Below, in pieces: positions 1 to 5,276 of a DNA stretch of 5,276 bases (position 1 is the first letter of the stretch; every line of letters begins with the position of its first letter). The stretch is from Candidatus Sulfotelmatobacter sp. (GTDB lineage: Bacteria; Acidobacteriota; Terriglobia; Terriglobales; Acidobacteriaceae), in contig JASHRB010000269.1 of assembly GCA_030037575.1 (NCBI GenBank), forward strand, positions 1 through 5,276, in the 5' to 3' direction. The notes under the pieces were generated by a model. That model worked only from the letters and a program-made list of their open reading frames with translations, was not told the DNA's origin and searched no databases. Position numbers and translations under genes: made by a program.

Positions 1-246
1 GGTTGCCGCATAGGGTTCCGGCTTGCGATCAGTGCGCGAGCAGTACGAAGGCGGCCCGCATTTTTTGTCCGCCGCCTGCACTACCGACCTTGCCCTGGGC
101 ATCGGAATTCCCACTGACGCGGCAAACCATAAACCTGCCGCCACGGCCGCGAGCGCCAGCACGGCGCGGGTTCCAGCTCGAAGGCCCCCGGGCTTCATCG
201 GCGAGGACGCAGAACGAGTTGCAGTAATGGCATCCATCGTACGCAT
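1..246 (-). CDS. Secreted or membrane-anchored protein, N-terminal part only (runs off the left edge)
   Basis: Reading the minus strand from the ATG at 246-244, the frame is open for 82 codons down to base 1, so the gene is cut by the window edge. The product begins with a polar stretch, then GGLRAGTR, then a hydrophobic segment (AVLALAAVAAGLWFAASVGI, about residues 29-48), then a segment ending VVQAAD, and then KCGPPSYCSRTDRKPEPYA. A basic stretch followed by a hydrophobic core looks like a signal peptide or anchor. The CGPPxYCxRTD motif resembles the mature start of large secreted proteins I associate with Acidobacteria; that comparison is from memory. The start is uncertain. ATG at 198-196 (MKPGGL) would give a more normal signal peptide, and the frame is also open upstream to ATG at 408-406. 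No start has a strong ribosome binding site. Its function cannot be named from the visible part. It is divergent from the plus-strand cluster. Confidence 0.6.
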   Translation of the reverse strand, partial: MRTMDAITATRSASSPMKPGGLRAGTRAVLALAAVAAGLWFAASVGIPMPRARSVVQAADKKCGPPSYCSRTDRKPEPYAAT

Positions 247-529
247 CACGAAGGTTCCCGCGGCGCGGTGGGAATTGATTTCGGCATGTCCCGATGCGAT
301 CGTCCCATCAACTTCTTGCAACCAGGCTTGATCTGAAACGAGCGGCAAAAAGCATCTATGCACGGGAAGGTTCTGACTCGTGCTTCCCTGGTCCATTCGG
401 TTTTCCATTTTTCCAAAACACCCATGGGGTATTCGACGACTCCCTTTAAGAATGGCTCACCCTTGACAGACGTCGCAAGACGACTGGCAGAGTCCAGACA
501 CCTACTTTTTACACTTCCTCACCGATTAA
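247..529. other. Intergenic region without a recognisable gene
   Basis: I see no supported gene here on either strand. The minus-strand frame of the secreted protein stays open through 408, with possible ATG codons at 408-406 and 396-394, but the translation has no recognisable domain or signal character and is probably leader sequence. Short plus-strand frames such as 358-543 look random. The region presumably carries the promoter of the leftward gene, but no convincing pair of boxes was found. Confidence 0.45.
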
Positions 530-557
530 GGGTAGCGTCTTAGTTAAGACGCTACCC
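530..557. repeat. 28-base near-perfect palindrome (13-base arms, 2-base centre)
   Basis: The left arm GGGTAGCGTCTTA (530-542) is exactly complementary to the right arm TAAGACGCTACCC (545-557), with only GT between. It lies between two divergent transcription units, about 40 bases upstream of the TATACT box at 596-601. No T run follows on either strand, so it does not look like an intrinsic terminator, and there is no converging gene end for it to terminate. The position suits a dimeric regulator's operator, but it could also be a copy of a genome-wide palindromic repeat. Function is inferred; the symmetry is directly visible. Confidence 0.75.
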
Positions 558-595
558 GCCAGAAACAATCCGAGACGCCCCAGTCCAACTTGGCG

Positions 596-601
596 TATAC
601 T
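596..601 (+). promoter_or_regulatory. Possible -10 box for the broken methyltransferase gene
   Basis: TATACT matches the bacterial -10 consensus TATAAT at five of six positions. It sits about 50 bases before the start codon at 653, which would put transcription start near 608, just before the hairpin at 614-630. No good -35 box is visible about 17 bases upstream, so the assignment rests on the -10 and position only. If active, it would be the promoter of the ancestral methyltransferase-acetyltransferase operon. Confidence 0.35.
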
Positions 602-613
602 CCCTCGATTGGT

Positions 614-630
614 GCGGGCTTCGGCCCCGC
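614..630 (+). promoter_or_regulatory. 5' leader hairpin with UUCG loop
   Basis: GCGGGC (614-619) pairs with GCCCCGC (624-630) around a TTCG loop, giving six pairs with one bulged C. C(UUCG)G loops are unusually stable in RNA. The hairpin would lie very near the 5' end of a transcript from the TATACT box, a few bases before the Shine-Dalgarno sequence. Such a hairpin could protect the mRNA end or tune initiation; this is inference from position. Confidence 0.4.
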
Positions 631-637
631 TGACCGG

Positions 638-643
638 TAGGAG
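638..643 (+). promoter_or_regulatory. Ribosome binding site of the broken methyltransferase gene
   Basis: TAGGAG is nine bases before ATG 653-655. It fixes the ancestral start at 653 rather than at the downstream ATG 801, which has no such site and lies beyond the first frameshift. The initiation signals therefore survive although the reading frame does not. Confidence 0.6.
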
Positions 644-652
644 CGCAGGCAG

Positions 653-1612
653 ATGCGCAAGCCACCTTTCAAGAAGAGAGTCGTCCGGAATGTCCGGGGT
701 ATTCGTCGTTGCCTTTTGCTTCTGCGTGCGCCGGTCTATCTTGGGCCTTACTTTTCTAGCGAAACTGGAGCTGAGTACGGCGTCGGATTCTTAGCTTAAG
801 ATGCGCCTTCTTTGGAAGATGTATGGAAACCGTTTCCGCATGGTCACAGCTGCAGGCCTTCTCGACCAGGTGGTAATGGTCGCCGAGATCCTGAGAGTTC
901 CGCAGGATGTGAAGGGCGTAGTGGTGGAGTGCGCTGGTTATCAGGGTGGGAGCACGACCAACTTCTTTCTGGTTTGCCCGCTGGTCGGCCGCGAGTTGCA
1001 CGTTTTTCGCTTCCTTTGCCGGCCGGCCTGCGCCCTCGGAAGCGGACCAACTTCACCGGTGCCGTCGATCCTGGAGATACGCACCTTCGGCAAGGGTGAC
1101 TGGTGCGGAGCTATCGAGGTCGTGAAGAACAAGGTTCGAGCGCTATGGCAATTTGTCGACGTGCCATTTTCATCAGGGCTATTTTGACCAGACCTTGCCC
1201 AGTTCAAAGAGCCTGTCGTCTTTGAGTTTCTGCCACGTAGACCTGCGGGCATCCCCGGGAAACCTGTGTCGAAAACTTATGGCCCCGTTTGCAAGACCGC
1301 CACCTGCTCTTCACGCATGAGGCCAGTCAGATGGAAATCGCCGGTCTGTTCTTTGAAGTGGAGTGGCGGTGGTGGCGAGGTCTGGAAATGACGCCGCCCG
1401 GACTTATCGGTGGCGGCTCCGGCATCGGCTTATAAATCTGTTTCTTGCGCAGCACGGTTGCCTTCACGGTCAAGCATCTTCAGGTAGAGAATTTGACCGC
1501 TTAGTTCTATGTTTCGGGATGTCTCCCTCCCGGTTCGGAGTCCGGACCGCCAGGTCGGATTACCCTCAGCGATCTGTCCCTCGATGGATACACTTGCTTC
1601 ATAGGTTGGTAA
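653..1612 (+). pseudogene. TylF/MycF-family SAM-dependent O-methyltransferase, frameshifted pseudogene
   Basis: Intact TylF-family (macrocin O-methyltransferase-like) enzymes transfer a methyl group from SAM, typically to a sugar hydroxyl. Conceptual translation from ATG 653 gives a basic N-terminus (MRKPPFKKRVVRN) and GAEYGVGF, then a stop at 797-799. Removing one base continues into MRLLWKMYGNRFRMV, LLDQVVMVAEILRVP and the SAM-site region VVVECAGYQGGST (about 921-953), then GRELHVF. The frame moves to SFAGRPAPSEADQLHR (1012-1059), back to VPSILEIRTFGKGDWCGAIE, on to YGNLSTCHFHQGYFDQTLP (1144-1200), then FKEPVVFEFL, then DLRAS, and finally LWPRLQDRHLLFTHEASQME onward. Net shifts lie near 797, 1010, 1060, 1140, 1201, 1236 and 1258 and sum to three, restoring the original frame. 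In that frame TAA 1433-1435 and TAG 1502-1504 interrupt a tail that ends at TAA 1610-1612. The unbroken product would be about 320 residues. The SAM motif also shows A for the usual G after EC. It was probably first in an operon with the acetyltransferase. Confidence 0.85.
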
Positions 1613-1625
1613 GGGATTGGGTAGG

Positions 1626-2819
1626 ATGAGGTTAGTCTGCAGAGAGGAAAACGCCGCGGCTGAAGATCAATCGATGAGCGACCTGACGGTAGAGACGATG
1701 ACCGGAGGATTGGAGGTCTTCGGCAAACTGGGAGATGAGTGGCGGGAGTTGCTGAGCCGCGTCGAGAATGATTCTCCCTATGGGCGGCCGGAGTGGATTT
1801 TGGCGGCCTTGCGGGCGTATTCTCCCCAGGCAAAAGTCGTTGTGATCACGGTTCGACGGGGCGGAATCCTTTGCGCGATTCTGCCACTGGTTGAGGAACG
1901 CGGGAAATTTGCGGGAATTCCGGCACGCAAATTGCGCGCGCCGCTGACTGTCGCGGGGGTGGGCGTCGACGTAGTGTGCGGGCTCTCTGGGGCTGAACAA
2001 GACGAGGTGATCCAGTTGTTGTGGAAGGTTATCGAACGGAAGAAAGGCTGGGACGTGCTGGAACTGCCGTCGGTAATCGAGGATGCGGCGATCACCAGAC
2101 TGAGCTCGCTGGCGCAGAACTGCGGTTACCCGACTGGGAATTGGCCAGTGCCGCTGATTGCCTTCTTTCTCATCCCCCAGGGACCGACTGCGAAGAAGGA
2201 CCTGGAAAAGTATCCGCGCCACCCCAAGTTACGCTCGAAGGTCCGTCAACGGGAAACGAAACTTAGTGCTCTAGGGTCCGTGGAGTTACTGCGAACGGTG
2301 AAAGATAGTAGAAAGGAGTTGCAGCGCTTCTATGAGATGGAAGCCAGCGGCTGGAAGGGAAAAGAAAAGAGCGCGATCATTTCCGACGCTCGCAGCCGGC
2401 AATTCTTCGATGAAGTCACGGGCGAGGCTGAGAGGCTAGGGTATCTTTGCCTCTACACCCTGGAACTCGACGGAAAGCCGATTGCCGCGCACATCGGTTT
2501 TACCTACCGGGGCCGCTACTGGGCGGTGAAGAGTACTTACGACGAGAATTATCGGGATTACGCGCCCGGCCATCTTATCGTTAAAGCCATTCTGCGGGAC
2601 TGTTCCGAGCGAGGACTCTCCGAATACGTGATGGGTATTCGTGAAGACTGGAAGCTGGAGTGGACGCAGGATGTCAGAAAGAGAAACTATCAATGCATCT
2701 TCAGCAAGGGTCTTTGGGGGCGCGCGCTCTATGCTCTTCGGTTTCCTTTGCGGCGCAGGCTTTCCGCCCTGAAGGCATTGCGCGCAGCGACAGGAAAGCC
2801 GACGAGACCCCACACGTGA
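1626..2819 (+). CDS. CelD/FemAB-type GNAT acetyltransferase (Acetyltransf_6-like)
   Basis: This 397-residue protein fits the CelD/BcsL group of GNAT-fold acyltransferases (PF13480 type). Members are usually cytoplasmic, work near cellulose, exopolysaccharide or capsule synthesis, and transfer an acyl group to an amino or hydroxyl acceptor; the substrate here is unknown. The N-terminal half shows the family pattern FGKLGDEWRELLSR, SPYGRPEWILAAL and ILPLVEE. A basic stretch HPKLRSKVRQRE (from residue 199) resembles the usual SKxRxxLRRR segment. The C-terminal GNAT core has MEASGWKGKEKSA (about 238-250), LYTLELDGKPIAAHIGF, STYDENYRDYAPGHLI (G315, H316) and EDWKLEWT. The frame is intact and family-sized. 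I chose ATG 1626 because AAGGG (1611-1615) precedes it by ten bases and overlaps the stop of the methyltransferase frame, implying former translational coupling. ATG 1674 (MSDLTVE) matches the usual family N-terminus and is a serious alternative, but has only weak GAAGA before it. TTG 1617 is unlikely. Confidence 0.85.
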   Translation: MRLVCREENAAAEDQSMSDLTVETMTGGLEVFGKLGDEWRELLSRVENDSPYGRPEWILAALRAYSPQAKVVVITVRRGGILCAILPLVEERGKFAGIPARKLRAPLTVAGVGVDVVCGLSGAEQDEVIQLLWKVIERKKGWDVLELPSVIEDAAITRLSSLAQNCGYPTGNWPVPLIAFFLIPQGPTAKKDLEKYPRHPKLRSKVRQRETKLSALGSVELLRTVKDSRKELQRFYEMEASGWKGKEKSAIISDARSRQFFDEVTGEAERLGYLCLYTLELDGKPIAAHIGFTYRGRYWAVKSTYDENYRDYAPGHLIVKAILRDCSERGLSEYVMGIREDWKLEWTQDVRKRNYQCIFSKGLWGRALYALRFPLRRRLSALKALRAATGKPTRPHT

Positions 2820-2851
2820 AAAACCAGGCGCCGCCTCAACCAATGTCCTTA

Positions 2852-2871
2852 CGGCGGCTATAAAACCGCCG
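2852..2871 (+). terminator. Small hairpin after the acetyltransferase gene, possible weak terminator
   Basis: CGGCGG (2852-2857) pairs with CCGCCG (2866-2871) around an eight-base loop CTATAAAA, starting 32 bases after the acetyltransferase stop. There is no T run afterwards, so intrinsic termination is doubtful. It lies before the separate promoter-like box at 2956 and could mark the end of the first transcription unit. Confidence 0.3.
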
Positions 2872-2952
2872 AGACCTTCAGCCTACCTGGACATGCCCTG
2901 CCTTGAAACAAAGTCCACGTCGTCGCGGGGAATCACTGTTATTGAGACATGT

Positions 2953-2961
2953 TGTTATACT
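2953..2961 (+). promoter_or_regulatory. Extended -10 promoter box for the fusion gene
   Basis: TGTTATACT contains the TGn extension followed by TATACT (2956-2961). No clear -35 box is spaced correctly (TTGAGA at 2942-2947 is far too close), but extended -10 promoters can work without one. Transcription would start near 2968, downstream of the ATG at 2949, which supports translation from ATG 2991. It is the same hexamer as the box in front of the broken methyltransferase gene. Confidence 0.4.
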
Positions 2962-2978
2962 GGCACTGTTGTGACCTT

Positions 2979-2985
2979 GGAGAAG
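2979..2985 (+). promoter_or_regulatory. Ribosome binding site that decides the fusion-gene start
   Basis: GGAGAAG lies five bases before ATG 2991-2993 (GGAG is eight bases away). The in-frame ATG at 2949 has no comparable site, so 2991 is taken as the start. Confidence 0.65.
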
Positions 2986-2990
2986 TTGGA

Positions 2991-4682
2991 ATGAGCCGTG
3001 GGTCCAGGCGGGGCCAGGCTTCAATTGACGTACCGGCCCTGCGCGCCGAGCATGAACTTCTACTTCTCTGTTCGCGCGTCTCGGTTGAGCTCGAGCATGG
3101 GGCACGCATACAGCAATTGCTCGCGGAGTCCTTCGACTGGAACCTCTTCCTGCTAGCCGCCAGCCGGAATCACGTTCTGGCGCTGGTTGCACACAGGCTC
3201 CAAGCCACTTACACACGTGCTATTCCTGCTACGATCCTGGAATTCTTCCGCGATTGCTCGCGAAGAACCGTGGAGCGAAATCATCATCTAACCGGTGAGT
3301 TGAAACGGATTTGGGCCGTGTTCAGGGCGAAGGGGATACGAGCGCTCCCCTTTTCAGGGCCTGTACTGGCTGCGATTGCTTATGGCGATGCTGCGCTGAC
3401 AGAGGCCCAAAGCCTGGAATTCGTGGTTGCGGCGAAGAATATTTTGCCAGCGCGTGATCTTCTCATAGCGAGCGGCTACCGCCGCGAGTATACCTGGGAT
3501 GCAGCTCGCGAAGCCGCGGAATTGCGGTTCCGCCGGGTGATCGGCCTCAACCGGAGCCAAGATGGAGTCCACATCTGGCTCAGTTCCGAGGTGGATCCGG
3601 ACAACTACTCGCAGCCGCTCACATTCAATTCCATTCCGTTCTGCACGGTGTCTATTGATGGCGAATCGATTTCAACTTTGACCGCCGAAGATGCCCTGCT
3701 ACACGCTTGCGTGCACGCTGCCCGCGATTCATTTTCGCCGCAGCTCTCCTCCATAAGCGACGCCGCCTACCTGGCGGCCAACCTTACGCCGGACTCATGG
3801 CACCGCTTCCAGGAGCGTTCTCGTTCGCTGGGCGTACGCCGAAAAGTGCTGGTGGTTCTTCGTATGGCCCGCGATCTGTTGGGAGCCAGGTTCCCCGAAT
3901 ACATCGAGTCGAGTATGGGGTTAGACGCGGCTGTCTCGCATCTCTGCGAACATGCAAGCAGTTCTCTACTCTCCAGCAGCGACTCGGTTCCCGGAATGAG
4001 GAAACGTATCGCTTTGCAACTGAAAGCCCGCGAGCGTGTCATTGATAAGCTTCGATTTCTGGTCCGACAGCTAGCTACACCGACAGGGGACGATTGGGCT
4101 GTGATGCCGCTTCCCGCTCCTCTTTTTTATTATGCCGTGAGGCCGCTGCGCATGCTGGGCCGCCGGCTCGGACTTTTCCGAACCCGGCGACTTGCGGTGT
4201 TTATGCCGACTCCAATCGAGATTGTGGAAGAGATGCTTTCGCTCGCTAAAGTAGGACCTTCCGACACTCTCTATGATCTGGGTTGCGGCGACGGCCGCAT
4301 CGTCATTCGCGCAGCCGAGCGCTATGGGACGCGCGGGGTCGGCGTGGACCTCGATCCTGATCGTGTGGCCGAAGCCAAAGCCAGCGCCAGTGTGGCTGGA
4401 GTTGACGATCTGGTCACGTTCGTGCAACAGAACGTTATGGAGGTTGACATTTCCTCGGCGTCGGTGGTCAGTCTATTTCTCTCGCCACAGGCCAATCTGA
4501 TGCTTCGCCCAAAGTTGAACCGGGAGTTACCCACGCACGCGCGCATTGTCTCTCGTTCTCACGACATGGGCGACTGGGCGCCTTCCAAGACGAAATTTGT
4601 GGCTTGCAACGGAGCTATTTCTCGAATCTACCTATGGCGGGTAGGAGATGACACGAAACAGGTGGAGAAAACGGTTTGGTGA
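2991..4682 (+). CDS. Fusion: NTP_transf_5-like (degenerate) nucleotidyltransferase + class I SAM methyltransferase
   Basis: The protein has 563 residues, an intact frame and two parts. Residues 1 to about 395 follow the full NTP_transf_5 (PF14907-type) plan: ELLLLCSRV near the start, an all-helical stretch, LPFSGPVLAAIAYGDAAL (119-136), LEFVV (142-146), DALLHACVHAA (H238, H242), and the typical C-terminal TPTGDDWAVMPLPAPLFYY. Catalytic positions look lost: the usual KGP is SGP (S122), the DLD of FxDLDLLV is SLE (S141, E143), and the later acidic-x-H-W reads VHIW (193-196). The alignment is from memory. Residues 404-563 form a Rossmann methyltransferase with FMPTPIEIVEEML, motif I DLGCGDGR (429-436), GVDLD (451-455), LFLSPQ, LRPKL and a terminal IYLWRV. 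This resembles the small bacterial methyltransferases related to the FAM173/ATP synthase c-subunit lysine methyltransferases. Substrates are unknown. NTP_transf_5 proteins recur in exopolysaccharide clusters, so a glycan-linked role is plausible. It follows the acetyltransferase by 171 bases and seems to have its own promoter. ATG 2949 is a weaker alternative start. Confidence 0.85.
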   Translation: MSRGSRRGQASIDVPALRAEHELLLLCSRVSVELEHGARIQQLLAESFDWNLFLLAASRNHVLALVAHRLQATYTRAIPATILEFFRDCSRRTVERNHHLTGELKRIWAVFRAKGIRALPFSGPVLAAIAYGDAALTEAQSLEFVVAAKNILPARDLLIASGYRREYTWDAAREAAELRFRRVIGLNRSQDGVHIWLSSEVDPDNYSQPLTFNSIPFCTVSIDGESISTLTAEDALLHACVHAARDSFSPQLSSISDAAYLAANLTPDSWHRFQERSRSLGVRRKVLVVLRMARDLLGARFPEYIESSMGLDAAVSHLCEHASSSLLSSSDSVPGMRKRIALQLKARERVIDKLRFLVRQLATPTGDDWAVMPLPAPLFYYAVRPLRMLGRRLGLFRTRRLAVFMPTPIEIVEEMLSLAKVGPSDTLYDLGCGDGRIVIRAAERYGTRGVGVDLDPDRVAEAKASASVAGVDDLVTFVQQNVMEVDISSASVVSLFLSPQANLMLRPKLNRELPTHARIVSRSHDMGDWAPSKTKFVACNGAISRIYLWRVGDDTKQVEKTVW

Positions 4683-4775
4683 AACTGCGCCAGGCCTACC
4701 CAACAACTGGAGCTGATAGACAAAACCCATATCCGGTTGTTTTGTGCAGGCAAGATCGACGTAACCCCGGCTAGG
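4683..4775. other. Spacer between the fusion gene and the sat remnant
   Basis: No gene is recognised here. An AT-rich inverted repeat, ACAAAAC (4720-4726) and GTTTTGT (4739-4745) with a 12-base loop, lies 38 bases past the fusion-gene stop. It is a weak terminator candidate at best. On the minus strand the frame of the sat remnant stays open through here, but its translation no longer resembles ATP sulfurylase in any way I can defend. Confidence 0.35.
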
Positions 4776-5185
4776 GTAGTAATCCGCGTCGCCCCGCTTC
4801 GTCATTCCAACTACCGGATGGATCAGAAGGCGGCTTCGACTTGTTTGGCCGCGCGAAAGGTAAGCTCTACATGAGCGCGATGCGTGAGATTGCCTGTCTG
4901 GAAGGCAAGGACTGGGCGCCGGCCCAGGCGTGCAAATTCCGCGCGCAACTCTGCGAGCGTGGAGCGCCGGCTGGGGAACTCATAGTGCGCGGCCTGCGCA
5001 CACCCTCGACGTGCCCGCCTACATACCACGGGTTTGATTGGTTGATGGCGTCATCGGCGCCGGCATGTGCCTTGCTGGTAGTCTTGAAGACTGCCGGTGC
5101 TTCGGCAGTGCGGTGGAGCTGCCAAACCTTCTGGGTTCAAAACCGCGAGCATGACTCCTTCCGCATCACGCAGCGCATTTTTCTC
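4776..5185 (-). pseudogene. sat: Sulfate adenylyltransferase (ATP sulfurylase) remnant, frameshifted and truncated
   Basis: Intact ATP sulfurylase makes APS from ATP and sulfate, the first step of sulfate activation for assimilation or PAPS-dependent sulfation. Read leftward on the minus strand, the family pattern appears in order but in changing frames. NALRDAEGVMLAVL (5179-5138) comes first, then EAPAVFKTTSKAH with NQSNPWYVGGHVEGVRRP (5103-4990; NPWYVGG at 5034-5014). HYEFPSRRSTLAELRAEF, AFQTGNLTHRAHVELTFRAA (HRAH end at 4871) and KQVEA follow in another frame. LLIHPVVGMTKRGDADYY (4829-4776) is in a third. Frame changes fall near 5138-5103, 4990-4987 and 4835. The nucleotide-binding QTRNPxHRAH motif reads QTGNLTHRAH: R and P are lost, both histidines kept. 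The C-terminal half of the enzyme is missing, since only 93 bases remain before the convergent fusion gene. The N-terminal third lies beyond the window or is lost. The order of motifs leaves little doubt about identity. Confidence 0.85.
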
Positions 5186-5276
5186 AGGTACTCAAGCGTC
5201 TTTTGAAGCCCCCTGAGGCCTACATTTCACGCAGCTTCAGCAACACGGAATTAGATCATTAAGATCTTTACCTCTA
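5186..5276. other. Right edge, no gene recognised
   Basis: This would encode the upstream part of the ATP sulfurylase remnant on the minus strand, but after VPEKNALRDAEG the translation meets a stop (TGA at 5194-5192) and no further family pattern is visible. The homology may resume outside the window or have decayed. Confidence 0.3.

Noticed and set aside
23..331. Plus-strand frames at 3-227 and 23-331
   Set aside because: They lie opposite the secreted-protein gene, which has a signal-like hydrophobic segment and a recognisable mature motif. The plus translations have no domain character.
463..468. TTGACA as a -35 box on the plus strand
   Set aside because: No -10-like hexamer occurs at 16-18 bases downstream, and no gene starts at a fitting distance.
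801..1187. A 128-codon plus-strand frame as an independent hypothetical gene
   Set aside because: It is one segment of the frameshifted TylF-family gene: the matching N-terminal part lies upstream in another frame with a proper ribosome binding site, and its last part (after 1140) is out of frame.
1632..2222. Long antisense frame of 196 codons on the minus strand
   Set aside because: It is a shadow of the acetyltransferase gene; the translation shows no recognisable family and the plus strand has clear domain motifs.
2949..2990. ATG 2949 as the start of the fusion gene
   Set aside because: It has no Shine-Dalgarno sequence, lies upstream of the likely transcription start, and adds residues (MLLYWHCCDLGEVG) without family character, while ATG 2991 has a strong site.
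4720..4745. AT-rich inverted repeat as the terminator of the fusion gene
   Set aside because: Its stem is only seven mostly A-T pairs with a 12-base loop, too weak to call; it is only mentioned in the spacer entry.
5044..5115. Possible left-handed beta-helix hexapeptide repeats on the plus strand (DGVIGAGMCLAG and following)
   Set aside because: The pattern is short, has stops on both sides, and the minus strand gives a much stronger, ordered match to ATP sulfurylase.
4841..5206. Plus-strand 121-codon frame as a gene
   Set aside because: It is antisense to the ATP sulfurylase remnant and its translation has no family resemblance.

Overview
The window looks like a piece of a bacterial chromosome, GC-rich and probably from a soil bacterium of the Acidobacteria (Terriglobia-like) type. 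That placement is an inference from protein style: a secreted protein whose mature start reads CGPPSYCSRTD, an NTP_transf_5-type protein, a TylF-type methyltransferase and a CelD/FemAB-type acetyltransferase. It is not proven by a marker gene. The locus resembles an exopolysaccharide or surface-glycan accessory cluster that is decaying.

Layout. (1) At bases 1-246 on the minus strand is the 5' end of a gene for a secreted or anchored protein; it runs off the left edge. (2) Bases 247-652 are a divergent intergenic region. It holds a near-perfect 28-base palindrome (530-557), a TATACT box (596-601), a UUCG-loop hairpin (614-630) and a good Shine-Dalgarno sequence. (3) That signal set leads into a TylF-family O-methyltransferase gene (653-1612, plus) broken by about seven one-base indels and two nonsense codons; the protein can be followed through all three frames. 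(4) Directly behind its stop is an intact CelD/FemAB-type GNAT acetyltransferase gene (1626-2819). (5) A short spacer with a small hairpin and an extended -10 box precedes an intact 563-residue gene (2991-4682). It fuses an NTP_transf_5-like nucleotidyltransferase domain, apparently without its catalytic residues, to a class I SAM methyltransferase. (6) Bases 4683-5276 hold no intact gene. The minus strand carries a frameshifted, truncated piece of sulfate adenylyltransferase (ATP sulfurylase, sat), recognisable from about 5185 down to 4776.

How the parts may work together (inference). TylF-type methyltransferases, CelD/FemAB acetyltransferases, NTP_transf_5 proteins and ATP sulfurylase (supplying APS/PAPS for sulfation) are often found in glycan-modification clusters. 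Here the methyltransferase and sulfate-activation genes are dead, while the acetyltransferase and the fusion protein remain open. No CRISPR array, tRNA, rRNA or insertion sequence was seen.
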